Source: UBA6265 sp964526965 (GTDB lineage Bacteria > Chloroflexota > Chloroflexia > Thermomicrobiales > UBA6265). From it: a DNA stretch of 44,736 bases. The notes beneath the pieces were generated by a model. That model had not been told where the DNA came from. It made no database searches and worked only from the letters and a program-made list of their open reading frames with translations. This document shows positions 1 to 8,184 of this stretch, in pieces. Each line of letters opens with the position of its first letter. The first letter of the stretch is position 1. The DNA is taken from contig CAZGML010000022.1 in the NCBI GenBank assembly GCA_964526965.1, forward strand, positions 1 through 44,736, given 5' to 3'. A program made the position numbers and the translations under genes.

Positions 1-47
1 CGGCCGATCCGCGTGAAAGCGTTGACCTGGCAATCACAGCGGACTAA
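1..47 (+). CDS. C-terminal tail of a gene cut by the window edge
   Basis: One frame is open from the window edge to a TAA stop at 45-47. It reads ADPRESVDLAITAD. A strong terminator follows 26 bases later, which supports this being the real end of a plus-strand gene. Fourteen residues are too few to assign a family. Confidence 0.35.
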   Translation, partial: ADPRESVDLAITAD

Positions 48-72
48 CGACCGCCAAAACATAGGATTCCTG

Positions 73-109
73 GAGGGAGGTTGCCGTATGGCAATCTCCC
101 TCTTTTTAA
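73..109 (+). terminator. Rho-independent terminator of the upstream gene
   Basis: A 13-bp stem (73-85 with 90-102, one G-U pair) closes a GTAT loop and is followed by five T and then an AT-rich stretch. This is a textbook intrinsic terminator reading rightward. It separates the gene cut by the window edge from the DoxX gene. Confidence 0.9.
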
Positions 110-247
110 TTATTGATATCGGAGCCATTGTGACGATCTGAATCACAGTAACGGCTGGTGATCTTCCGGTTATCCCCCGCGCGATAACATTCATGTTCTG
201 TCACGATACGCTGGAGAAACAAACGCAGTATCAGATAGAGAGGGATT

Positions 248-622
248 ATGGAGATCGCTATTTGGATTGCCACCGGTATTCTCGCCTTCGCGTTTCTCGG
301 CGGAGGATTTGTGAAGGCGTTTTCGAGCAGGGAGCAGCAGAAGGAAATGGGGCTTCTGTTCGTCGACGACTTTTCCGAAAACACGATTCGCCTGATAGGT
401 GGGCTGGAACTCCTGGCCGTGGCCGGGTTGATTCTGCCGGCACTGGTTGACATCGGAACTATTTTCGTGCCGCTGGCAGCGACGGGACTGGCGCTGATCA
501 TGATCGGTGCGTCGTATGTCCATTACCGGCGGGACGAGATGAACGATGTGCCGAAGAATATTGGCCTGTTGGTGGTTACCGTATTTGTGGCCGTAATGCG
601 ATTTGGACCCTATCCACTATGA
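248..622 (+). CDS. DoxX-like small membrane protein
   Basis: This 124-residue protein has about four hydrophobic segments. It starts with a membrane helix (IAIWIATGILAFAFLGGGFVK) followed by a short polar loop, the usual shape of DoxX/DoxD-like proteins. Members sit in the cytoplasmic membrane and are loosely tied to redox balance, but the precise role is unknown. The start is preceded by GAGAGGGA. Its TGA stop overlaps the ATG of the next gene (ATGA), so the two are probably co-translated. The link to the phosphotransferase is by position only. Confidence 0.75.
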   Translation: MEIAIWIATGILAFAFLGGGFVKAFSSREQQKEMGLLFVDDFSENTIRLIGGLELLAVAGLILPALVDIGTIFVPLAATGLALIMIGASYVHYRRDEMNDVPKNIGLLVVTVFVAVMRFGPYPL

Positions 623-1311
623 ATTTGACAACGCCAATCGCCACGGGGAATACGGCAGAGATCTATCTGCATGATAACCAGATCGTGAAGGTCTACTTCA
701 GGGAACGGCCAGAGACGGTGAGAACCGAAGCCGCGAACCAGGAGTACGCGCGACGGCTGGGCTTGCCGGTGCCTCGGGTAGTTCAGGTGACCGAGCACGA
801 GGGTAAACCAACCCTGGTGATGGAGCGTGCGCCCGGGGTACCCATGAAGGATCTGCTGTTTGAGGATCTTGATCGAGCTCCGGCGATGCTGGCGAGGTCG
901 GTGGAAGTTCAGCGGAGTGTGCATGCATTGGCTGCACCGGCATTGCGCCGGATGAGCGACCGGCTACGGCAGCAGATCAGATCTGTTGATGGGCTTGGTG
1001 ATGACGCGAAATCCGAACTATTCGCGATGCTTGATGAGGTCGGGGACGAGACGCAGCTGTGCCATGGCGATTTGCATGTGCAGAATCTGATCGTGGATGG
1101 AGACGACATCGCCATCATCGACTGGATGGACGCGACGCGGGGGAATCCGCTCCTCGATGCGTGCCGGACATACGTAATCTACGCGGAGGTCGATGCCAGC
1201 GTAGCGGAGATGTACCTGGAGGAGTACTGCCGGCAGGCTGGAGTTGATGTGGGGGAAGTGCTGCGGTGGGTCCCGGTGATGCGCGCGGCGAGGATGTCGG
1301 AGAGGGACTGA
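619..1311 (+). CDS. Aminoglycoside phosphotransferase (APH)-fold kinase, C-terminus probably shortened
   Basis: This 230-residue protein has the APH/choline-kinase fold: an ATP-binding lobe with Lys in IVKVYF, the catalytic loop HGDLHVQNLI, and the metal-binding IIDWMD segment followed by GNPLLD. Such enzymes phosphorylate small hydroxylated molecules; the substrate cannot be read from sequence and a resistance role is not implied. It overlaps the DoxX stop by four bases. The protein ends at AARMSERD. Relatives usually continue 15-25 residues past the AAR[LM]xE helix, so the end looks clipped. The stop lies at the left edge of an AT-rich island, so damage by an insertion is plausible. Confidence 0.82.
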   Translation: MNLTTPIATGNTAEIYLHDNQIVKVYFRERPETVRTEAANQEYARRLGLPVPRVVQVTEHEGKPTLVMERAPGVPMKDLLFEDLDRAPAMLARSVEVQRSVHALAAPALRRMSDRLRQQIRSVDGLGDDAKSELFAMLDEVGDETQLCHGDLHVQNLIVDGDDIAIIDWMDATRGNPLLDACRTYVIYAEVDASVAEMYLEEYCRQAGVDVGEVLRWVPVMRAARMSERD

Positions 1312-1775
1312 AGCACTCAACCAATCTGCAATCCCTCGTCGTGTATCCGTCTGGGACTGTCGTGGAAATGTATACGCAGTCTCGAGCAGACCATCCCTAC
1401 AGGAACACACGAGTACATTGAATTCCATTTCGACAAAGTTTTTCAAAAGAACTTCGGGAAGGAGACCTGACACCACTAGTCGAGATGCACTTTGATATGA
1501 ACTCGCTATGAGCCATACCCAACCTTCCTATACGACAACACAGTCACGTGAGTAACTGGTTGACACGGATGCGATTTCGCGATTAAACCCTCTATCTCCA
1601 AGACAGTTCAGTTTCGTCACGATGACGACAAACATTGTTCTGACAACTGAACCGATATATCGGTGCCTTTCATAACTTCACTCTCCCAATAAAGCGGAGC
1701 GAGTTATGTCGGTTCATCCATGAAGCCCAATTATCATATTACCGTATCAACACTTTCGTACCGAGGGGTGGACTG
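1312..1775. other. Gene-free left part of an AT-rich island
   Basis: I see no credible coding frame in these 464 bases. Base composition is clearly more AT-rich than the flanking genes. It holds a TTGACA box (1560-1565) with a weak TTAAAC 17 bases downstream, and a perfect 14-bp palindrome at 1651-1664. Neither can be tied to a gene, since the next gene is read toward this region from the right. It may be the remnant of a degraded gene or the 3' flank of an acquired segment. Confidence 0.5.
1651..1664. repeat. 14-bp perfect palindrome
   Basis: ACCGATATATCGGT is identical to its reverse complement. Palindromes of this length can be operators for dimeric regulators, but no adjacent promoter-gene pair is clear. 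It lies 112 bases past the stop of the PHD-like gene. Confidence 0.4.
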
Positions 1776-2597
1776 TCAACCAGATAATCGTCTCGAAGCC
1801 CGGCGAAGAGGTTTTGATGTGTAGAAACCGACGCTCGATCCAATATTATGATCAGAGTTGCTGGGACGGATGTATCGATTTATTATCGCCTGAGAGTTCC
1901 TAATCGCTTCGCTCAATCTCTGTTGCTCACTTTCAATTTTGGCGAGGTCCTCTTCCGCTGCCTCAAGCTTTTGTTTCTGAGAATCAAGTTTGGCGCTAAC
2001 CTGGTACTCTTGATAAGCTAGCGCTTGACCCAGCTCAACGGTAATCGACTGAAACTGCCTTGCCGCATCGGAGATGGTTGCCTCCTTAGAACGAGCAGCC
2101 CGATCTAAGTGCCTCCACCAATTTCGTTCCTCTTCCAGTTCCGAACGTAGTTCTAAAGCCACGGACTCAGTAGTATCCGCTTCCTCTAGAAGTAAATCTA
2201 TCTTGTCATCCTGGCGTTTTATCTCTCGATCAACCAGTTGCATCTCTGCCTTCAGTTGCGCTAAATGTTCCATCTCCGAAGGCAGCACTGTCTGGACGAA
2301 CCGCTTCCTCTCATCGCTGAACTTGAGGCAATTTCCACATTTTGCAGATTTGTATTTTGGGATCTCTCGTTTGCCGGCAAATGACATTCCCCTGAGCAAA
2401 TCATCAGGGTCTGCACGCTCGTACTCGGTCTCTGTTGGAAGCTTACCGCATTGTTGATCATGGAATAACCCCTCACACTCCGAACATTGTAAAAGATCAT
2501 CCCCAGAATGGAGACAAAAACAACAATCGCCATTGAAGGAATACTTCATTTGTAAAGCCTTTCTGAGCCGCCTCAGGTCGTTTTGCGTAGGTTTCAC
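1776..2597 (-). CDS. Orphan protein: PHD-finger-like zinc motif plus coiled coil
   Basis: This 273-residue protein has no family I recognise over its full length. Residues 25-90 show Cx2C-x9-Cx2C-x4-H-x3-C-x36-Cx2C (C25, C28, C38, C41, H46, C50, C87, C90). The core DDLLQCSECEGLFHDQQC closely resembles a Cys4-His-Cys3 PHD finger, with H-x3-C in place of the usual H-x2-C. Residues about 105-235 are rich in Glu, Lys, Gln and Leu with heptad-like spacing and should form a long coiled coil; the tail is basic (LRRASRRLSG). The start shown is GTG with a weak ribosome site. An ATG at 2549 (MKYSFNGDCCFC) preceded by AGAAAGG is a strong alternative and keeps all zinc ligands. Codons are AT-richer than in the neighbours, suggesting acquisition. 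A nucleic-acid or protein-binding scaffold is a guess. Confidence 0.6.
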   Translation of the reverse strand: MKPTQNDLRRLRKALQMKYSFNGDCCFCLHSGDDLLQCSECEGLFHDQQCGKLPTETEYERADPDDLLRGMSFAGKREIPKYKSAKCGNCLKFSDERKRFVQTVLPSEMEHLAQLKAEMQLVDREIKRQDDKIDLLLEEADTTESVALELRSELEEERNWWRHLDRAARSKEATISDAARQFQSITVELGQALAYQEYQVSAKLDSQKQKLEAAEEDLAKIESEQQRLSEAIRNSQAIINRYIRPSNSDHNIGSSVGFYTSKPLRRASRRLSG

Positions 2598-2730
2598 GAT
2601 GGTGTCTCATTTATTGTAACCTGATTCAAGAGCCGTAGGTCGTGATTCGCTCGCCGAAGATCGCCAGAATCTACTTTGTTCCCAGAAAAATCCTTACGCG
2701 ATCCTGACTCACATCCGATTCCAACTGCCC

Positions 2731-2767
2731 TAGACTAAGAATCAGGTTATCCGACCCATTGGGTCGG
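2731..2767 (+). promoter_or_regulatory. Candidate promoter element and operator of the DUF59 operon
   Basis: CCGACCCATTGGGTCGG at 2751-2767 is a perfect inverted repeat with 7-bp arms and a 3-base centre. A TAGACT box at 2731-2736 would place the transcription start just upstream of the repeat. No T-run follows, so a terminator is unlikely. The regulator is unknown. Confidence 0.45.
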
Positions 2768-2787
2768 CTTCGAGTCGAGGCAGAATT

Positions 2788-3414
2788 ATGGCGATCATCA
2801 CACTCTCACCAGAAGCAATCCTTACGTCGCTCACGCGCATCGTGCACCCGCAGTACGGTGTCGATGTGGTGAACCTCGGGACGATCTACGGCATCGAGCT
2901 CGATGGCGACAGTGCCACGATCACGATGTCGCTCACACCTGATTCCAATCAACACGAGATCGAGCATCTGATTAGCGAGGGACTGTATCGTCGGCATCCG
3001 GATCTGGCCGACGTGACTTTTGTGATCTCGAATGATCCGCCATGGCGGGATGATTTCATCACCCCCGAGGGCGAACTTCAACTCAATAACCCCATGCCGT
3101 CACAGCCCATCGAAATGGACACCGAGGAGGATATCCTCGAATCGCTCAAGTTCGTCATCGACCCGGAGGTCGGGGTGAACGTGGTCGATCTCGGTCTCAT
3201 CTATAACGTTGAGCTACACGGCACAGCGACCGTCATCACCATGACGCTGACAACGCCGGGTTGCCCGCTGCACGACACCATTGAAGAGGCAGTCCAACGC
3301 GTTATCGGCACCCGACATCCAAACATCACCGAGGCCCGCACCGATCTCGTTTGGGATCCCCCATGGGACACCGACATGATTACCGACGCAGGCAGAAGGG
3401 CCCTAGGATGGTAA
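2788..3414 (+). CDS. Tandem DUF59 (MIP18/PaaD/SufT-type) protein, first copy degenerate
   Basis: This 208-residue protein carries two DUF59 domains, about residues 5-90 and 112-205. DUF59 proteins take part in Fe-S cluster assembly or metal-centre maturation. The second domain is canonical: DPEVGVNVVDLGLIYNVEL followed by TTPGCPLHD with the conserved Cys159. The first keeps the fold signature (HPQYGVDVVNLGTIYGIEL) but has TPDSNQHE, so Ser53 replaces the Cys. Both domains end in a DPPW-like motif. Usual family members are a single domain of about 100 residues, so this is a duplication with one partner probably inactive or structural. Its stop overlaps the next gene's likely start, indicating an operon. 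Confidence 0.85.
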   Translation: MAIITLSPEAILTSLTRIVHPQYGVDVVNLGTIYGIELDGDSATITMSLTPDSNQHEIEHLISEGLYRRHPDLADVTFVISNDPPWRDDFITPEGELQLNNPMPSQPIEMDTEEDILESLKFVIDPEVGVNVVDLGLIYNVELHGTATVITMTLTTPGCPLHDTIEEAVQRVIGTRHPNITEARTDLVWDPPWDTDMITDAGRRALGW

Positions 3415-4226
3415 TAACTATGAAACCAAGAATTGAACTTGACTGGAAGATCAGCAAGGTTCTGAAGGAATATCCCGAACTGCTGGATACCCTCGCCGAT
3501 TCCCACCCGGCGTTCGGCAAGCTGCGGAATCCGCTGCTGCGCCGCGTGCAATCCAAACTCGTCACCGTCGAGCAGGCGGCAGCAGTGGCCGGTCTGGAGC
3601 CGGAATCGCTCCTGGCCAGGCTGAATAAAGCGGCTGGATTCGACGTAGAACCCGTACCAATCAAACCAACCATGCGACCAAAAGCAGATGCTCCCGCCTG
3701 GGTCGAGCGAACAAAGGTCGCCGAAAAGCTGGATGTGCGTCCGCTCATCGCGCGCGGTGAGGAGCCGTTCAGCATGATAAGCGGCGCGGCCCGCAGGATT
3801 CCGGTGGGCGAGGCGCTTTCGCTGCGCTCGCCGTTTGATCCTGTTCCGCTGCGAGAAGCGCTCGGGAAGCAAGGGTTCGAGGCTTACACCAGCGGCGCTG
3901 GTGATGACTGGATCACCATCTTTCGCCGTGTGCGTGAAATGGGCCAAAAGCGTACGTCGAAACCGGCGCCCGTCGTGAGAGATGATGCTCCAGTGACCGC
4001 CGAGATCTCGATTGATGTTTCGGAACTCGTTCCGCCAGAGCCGATGATGAAAATCCTTGGCGCTTTGGAAGAACTGCCAGGTGGCGGACAACTCACCGTT
4101 CACCATGTGCGCCGCCCGATGCATCTGTATCCGCGTCTCGATGAAATGGGATACGCACACAGCACGACCGAGCTTGCACCCGACAAGGTGCAACTTGTGA
4201 TCTCGAAACCGGTGCACGCACAATGA
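3408..4226 (+). CDS. DUF1858-DUF2249-DUF2249 protein
   Basis: This is a 272-residue soluble protein. Residues about 8-75 fit DUF1858 (KISKVLKEYPELLDTLADS...VEQAAAVAGLEPESLLARLN). Two TusA-like DUF2249 domains follow, near 105-175 (LDVRPLIARGEEPF...DPVPLREAL) and 190-270 (IDVSELVPPEPMMKIL...HHVRRPMHL). Similar domains often sit beside nitric-oxide, hemerythrin or hybrid-cluster genes, so a redox or metal-handling role is reasonable. The open frame extends upstream, but homology begins near the ATG at 3408, which overlaps the preceding stop (ATGGTAA); ATG at 3420 is also possible. DUF1858 often carries a redox Cys pair, but I see no cysteine here. The stop overlaps the next start by ATGA. Confidence 0.8.
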   Translation: MVITMKPRIELDWKISKVLKEYPELLDTLADSHPAFGKLRNPLLRRVQSKLVTVEQAAAVAGLEPESLLARLNKAAGFDVEPVPIKPTMRPKADAPAWVERTKVAEKLDVRPLIARGEEPFSMISGAARRIPVGEALSLRSPFDPVPLREALGKQGFEAYTSGAGDDWITIFRRVREMGQKRTSKPAPVVRDDAPVTAEISIDVSELVPPEPMMKILGALEELPGGGQLTVHHVRRPMHLYPRLDEMGYAHSTTELAPDKVQLVISKPVHAQ

Positions 4227-5533
4227 TGCAGATGGCCGGGCGGAACTCGGTGCCGCTGCACATACCGGCACGATATATGGCGGTTTCAGTGATTTCGCTA
4301 ATCGCCTGGATCATTTTGACCCCCTGGATGCTACCCGAGGTCATCTCGGCACCACTCTCCTATCCCGTCATCGCATGGACCCACCTGCTCACACTTGGAT
4401 GCATTGGCAGCATGATCATCGGTGCCAGCGTGCAACTGGTGCCGGTAGCGATGCAGACGCCTTTCCCGGCAGAGAGGCTCGCGGAATGGGCGTGGTTCCT
4501 GTGGATCGGCGGGATTGTGCTGTTCGAACTGGGATTTAGTCAGGAGATCCTGGTGATTCTCGCACCGGGAGCAACGCTGCTCGGAATCGTTCTGGTAGGA
4601 TACGCGCTCGCAATTACCACCATGTTCCGCTGCTCTCCACAACGAGATACCGTTGCCTGGCACCTGCTGGCGGCCGCATGGCTGTCGGTTGGTGGCTTTG
4701 TGCTTGGGTGGCTACTCGCACTCACCAATGTGAACGGACTCCTCGGCGGACACCTCCTGCCGGTTCTCGCAGCCCACATCATTGTGATGATGATTGGTTG
4801 GGTGTCGCTAACGCTGCTCGGAGTTGGTTACAAACTCATCGGCATGTTCACTCTCGCCGAGCGCCAGCTCGACCAAATGCGGGCAAACCTTTCCGGACTA
4901 TTTATCACCAGCGGCGTGGTTATGATGCTTGTTGGTATCGCGTTTTTCACGGATCGGCTGGTGGTGACTCTCGGTTCCGTGCTCATCGTATGGGGTGTGC
5001 TGATGGCTGCGCTTGAGATCACGCGCATGTACCAAAAGCGGATGCGGAAGACGATTGATGTTCATATGCCATTCGCTATTACGGCGTGGACCGTGCTGTT
5101 GATTTCCAGCATCGCGCTTTTCGCGCTCACATTTGAGGCGAATCCAGTCGGCATTCCACTCACGGCGGCGACCATCTGGCTCGTGTTTGCGGGCGCATTC
5201 CTGGTGGGGATTCAAGGCTTCTTTTACAAGATCTCCACGTTTCTCATCTGGTTGAAGACGTACGCTCCGCTGGCTGGAAAGGTATCCGTCCCACAGCTCG
5301 ATACGATGTACGACCGCCGGTTGGCGTTCCTGGGGCTGATCGCGTGGATGACCAGTGTCATCGCGATTGCCGCTTCGCTACTCGGCTGGCTCCCCATTTG
5401 GTGGGGCTGGAGCGCTGGTCTCTGGATCGGTGGGGTTCTCTTCGTCATCAACATTTCGCGCATCGCCCGTCACTGGCGAGGACCGATCGCTCCGAAGTCC
5501 GCACCGCCCACTCCACGACTCTCGCAGACATAA
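4223..5533 (+). CDS. NnrS/heme-copper-oxidase-like multi-pass membrane protein
   Basis: This 436-residue protein is almost wholly hydrophobic, with about 12 predicted membrane helices. Two helices carry histidines in oxidase-like settings: WTHLLTLGCIGSMIIGASVQ (His54) and GGHLLPVLAAHIIVMMIGWV (His177, His185). This resembles NnrS and the catalytic-subunit fold of cbb3-type oxidases and NO reductases, but the full set of six metal-binding His of a true oxidase is not evident. A heme- or NO-related membrane function is likely. It is the last gene of the three-gene operon, joined by a 4-base overlap. Annotation pipelines may name it 'cytochrome c oxidase subunit I'; I would treat that as a fold statement only. 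Confidence 0.7.
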   Translation: MMQMAGRNSVPLHIPARYMAVSVISLIAWIILTPWMLPEVISAPLSYPVIAWTHLLTLGCIGSMIIGASVQLVPVAMQTPFPAERLAEWAWFLWIGGIVLFELGFSQEILVILAPGATLLGIVLVGYALAITTMFRCSPQRDTVAWHLLAAAWLSVGGFVLGWLLALTNVNGLLGGHLLPVLAAHIIVMMIGWVSLTLLGVGYKLIGMFTLAERQLDQMRANLSGLFITSGVVMMLVGIAFFTDRLVVTLGSVLIVWGVLMAALEITRMYQKRMRKTIDVHMPFAITAWTVLLISSIALFALTFEANPVGIPLTAATIWLVFAGAFLVGIQGFFYKISTFLIWLKTYAPLAGKVSVPQLDTMYDRRLAFLGLIAWMTSVIAIAASLLGWLPIWWGWSAGLWIGGVLFVINISRIARHWRGPIAPKSAPPTPRLSQT

Positions 5534-5612
5534 CCGAATAACCCTCCTTTAGTGGCACAGGCTTTGCGTTAGGGCCCGTGTGATTTTGGCATGCCTGTAG
5601 GAGGGCCCCCAA

Positions 5613-7757
5613 TTGCTTCCAATTAAAGAGCGAAAGTTTCGTCCAGATATTGAGGGGATTCGCGGAATCGCTTCAGTAACCGTCATGCTTTACCACGCCG
5701 GGTTCGCCTTTATGGCGGGCGGTTTTGTGGGCGTGGATGTGTTCTACGTACTTTCCGGATTCCTCGTCACAGCCGGGCTTCTGCGAGAAGCCGAGAAGCG
5801 CGGCAAGATCAACTTCTTCGATTTCATGGGTCGACGTTTCCGTCGATTGTTACCGGTTAGCGCGTTGGTAATCATCGCGACCATCCTGGCGACCTACCAT
5901 TGGCAGGGACCAACAGCCGGTAACGAAGTCGCTGAAGACGGAATCTGGACCTCGCTCTTCCTCGCCAATTGGCGATTTATTGCCGTCGGCACGGATTACC
6001 TCGGTGCACAAAGCGCTGCTTCACCGCTGCAGCATTACTGGACGCTCGCCATCGAGGGCCAGTTCTATCTCGCATGGCCGCTCGTGATGCTTGCCTTGGC
6101 GTTTCTGGTACGAAAGGTCGCGGGCATCTCGCTCCGTGTAATCACGGCGGCGGTGCTGGTGGTGATGTTCGTGGTCAGCTACTGGTGGTCGATCACGTCG
6201 ACTCCCGGTGACACCACCGTTGCCTACTTCAGCACCTGGACACGTGTTTGGGAGATCGCAGCCGGATGTCTATTGGCAGTGTTCCTGCCGTCCATTCTCC
6301 GCATCCCCCGCAATATCGGCAGCGGATTGACCGCAGGCGGTGTCGCGCTAGTGCTGGCGTCGTGCTACTTCGTGATGGGCGATGTACCCTTCCCTGGCTG
6401 GATTGCAATTCTGCCGGTACTCGGTGCGTGTGGCGTAATTATCGGCGGTACGGTGGCGGAGGATAGCCCAGCTGATAAGCTCCTGCAGGCCAGGCCACTG
6501 CAGATTCTGGGCAAGTACAGCTACGGCATGTACCTCTGGCACTGGCCGATGCTGCAACTCGCTCCCTCAGTGATCGGACGAGAACTCTCCGGCTTCGAGA
6601 AGCTGCTCATTCTCGTGCTGGCCACAATTACAGCTGCTGTTACCTATCATCTGATCGAGAATCCGGCACGCAACATCGAAGTTCTGAAGAAGAATGCACC
6701 CGCATGGAGCCTCGCCTTTGGAGCACTTTTGATATTGGCACCGGTGGGAGTTGCCCAGAATGCGATGAACTCGAACCAGGAACCTCCGGCGATAACCATC
6801 GATCAGGCTGAGTTGGACGCCTATCCAAATGAGGACGAGGTGATTGTGGAGGTCGAATATTCGGTGGAGGCAACCGATTGGCCGGAGCAAGAGCCGCGCA
6901 TCGATAACCCGGCATACAGCGACGAGTGCGATGTCAGCCGCGCGGCCACGAGCTCGAGCGCGTGTACGCATGGCGATCAGGACGGAGAGAAGGTCGCCGT
7001 GGTCTATGGCGATAGTCACGCGGCGATGTGGATTCCGGCGTTCGATATCATCGGGCAGGCGGACGGCTGGCAAGTGATTCAGCTCAACAAGCCGGGCTGC
7101 ATTGCTCCCGATTTCCCGACATATTCCAATGTTATGGGCGGAGAGTATACGGAGTGCATCGAATATCGCGCCTGGGCAATGGACAAAATCGCCGAGATCG
7201 AGCCGGACCTGGTGATCGTTACCAGCGCGCGAGATGGATCACTTCTCAGCGCGAACGGCCAGGGAACCACCGAAGGCCTAGACCAGGCTTGGGAAGAAGG
7301 CTTAGGTCGAACTCTGGACAATATCACTCCACACGCCGATCGGGTGATTGTGCTGGGAGACCAGGCATACCCGACCGAACCCGGCATCAAATGTCTGGAA
7401 GCGAACCCGAACGATGCGCAGAAGTGTGGCGACGATTTCCACGACGCCGTCCATGCCGATCACAACGAGATGGAAGCACGCGTTGCCGAGGAGCACGGTG
7501 CGGCCTACGTAGACACCGTTCGGTGGATGTGCACAGATGAATTCTGTCCGGCAGTGATCGATGGGATAACAGTGCATCGAGACCGCATGCATATCAACGA
7601 GAACTTTGCTGTGTGGCTGAGCGAAGCACTCGGCAATGCAACCGGTATGGTGGAAGGCGACCTGGTAAGCCACAGTACCGCTAGGCACGCTGTGTTGCCA
7701 TCGGCGTCGGGACGAAACGAATACACAACAGCGCGAGAAGTAACTCTCGCGCTGTAG
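5613..7757 (+). CDS. Acyltransferase-3/SGNH cell-surface O-acyltransferase (OafA/YrhL type)
   Basis: This 714-residue protein starts with TTG, preceded by a good GTAGGAGGG site. Residues about 10-380 form the Acyltransferase_3 domain with some ten membrane helices, including the signatures PDIEGIRGIA, YHAGFAF (His28) and GFVGVDVFYVLSGFL. Residues about 430-690 form an extracytoplasmic SGNH hydrolase-like domain with GDSH (Asp467-Ser468-His469) and the late DxxH pair (Asp657, His660). Such fusions O-acetylate surface polysaccharides, peptidoglycan or lipids: the membrane part moves the acyl group across and the SGNH part transfers it. The acceptor is unknown. The stop lies within a hairpin shared with the converging DUF805 gene. 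Confidence 0.9.
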   Translation: MLPIKERKFRPDIEGIRGIASVTVMLYHAGFAFMAGGFVGVDVFYVLSGFLVTAGLLREAEKRGKINFFDFMGRRFRRLLPVSALVIIATILATYHWQGPTAGNEVAEDGIWTSLFLANWRFIAVGTDYLGAQSAASPLQHYWTLAIEGQFYLAWPLVMLALAFLVRKVAGISLRVITAAVLVVMFVVSYWWSITSTPGDTTVAYFSTWTRVWEIAAGCLLAVFLPSILRIPRNIGSGLTAGGVALVLASCYFVMGDVPFPGWIAILPVLGACGVIIGGTVAEDSPADKLLQARPLQILGKYSYGMYLWHWPMLQLAPSVIGRELSGFEKLLILVLATITAAVTYHLIENPARNIEVLKKNAPAWSLAFGALLILAPVGVAQNAMNSNQEPPAITIDQAELDAYPNEDEVIVEVEYSVEATDWPEQEPRIDNPAYSDECDVSRAATSSSACTHGDQDGEKVAVVYGDSHAAMWIPAFDIIGQADGWQVIQLNKPGCIAPDFPTYSNVMGGEYTECIEYRAWAMDKIAEIEPDLVIVTSARDGSLLSANGQGTTEGLDQAWEEGLGRTLDNITPHADRVIVLGDQAYPTEPGIKCLEANPNDAQKCGDDFHDAVHADHNEMEARVAEEHGAAYVDTVRWMCTDEFCPAVIDGITVHRDRMHINENFAVWLSEALGNATGMVEGDLVSHSTARHAVLPSASGRNEYTTAREVTLAL
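7728..7755. terminator. Bidirectional hairpin between convergent genes, overlapping a stop codon
   Basis: A perfect 11-bp GC-rich stem (7728-7738 with 7745-7755) has a 6-base loop. It contains the last codons of the acyltransferase, and the TAG stop begins on its last base. No T-run follows on the plus strand. It could slow or stop transcription from both sides. Confidence 0.6.
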
Positions 7758-7762
7758 CAGTA

Positions 7763-8110
7763 CTATCCCAGGATTTCGCCTTCTCGAGGCGGTGGACCGT
7801 AATTGTTCGAGCCCCGATCGCCCGGCATGAATCCCAGCATGACCAACGAGTAGATCCAACCAACAATCGGAATCAGATTGATGAGAACCCACCATCCGCT
7901 CTTGTTCAGGTCGTGCCAACGTCGCACGCTGAGTGATATTCCGATCAGCCAGACAATGACAGTGACGATGAAAAAGACGAGAAGAACGATAAAGCTATTA
8001 TCGGCTTCGAGGACACTTTCAACAAAACTGCTTACGAGACTCATTCCGATGCCGGCAATCCACCACCCCATGCGGCGAATACGCCCATCGAACTTGAGCA
8101 ATTGATCCAT
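7763..8110 (-). CDS. DUF805 small membrane protein
   Basis: This 115-residue protein matches the DUF805 pattern: an N-terminal FDGRIRRMGWW, three or four membrane helices, the motif RRWHDLNKSGWW, and a C-terminal Gly/Pro-rich tail (MPGDRGSNNYGPPP). The function is unknown. GAGGAGAGG lies eight bases before the ATG, which fixes the start. It converges with the acyltransferase gene and runs in the same direction as the DUF488 gene, but the 74-base gap makes co-transcription uncertain. Confidence 0.88.
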   Translation of the reverse strand: MDQLLKFDGRIRRMGWWIAGIGMSLVSSFVESVLEADNSFIVLLVFFIVTVIVWLIGISLSVRRWHDLNKSGWWVLINLIPIVGWIYSLVMLGFMPGDRGSNNYGPPPREGEILG

Positions 8111-8184
8111 GAATCACACCTCTCCTCATAATGCTTTACCACGTATGTTATATGAACACTTTACAACATATATCAGTTTCCGCT

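Noticed and set aside
619..1311. Antibiotic-resistance gene
   Set aside because: The fold is APH-like, but many such kinases act on other substrates, and the protein shows no feature of a known resistance enzyme.
1312..2640. Insertion sequence or integrated phage
   Set aside because: There is no transposase, integrase, terminal inverted repeat or target duplication that I can see; only base composition points to acquisition.
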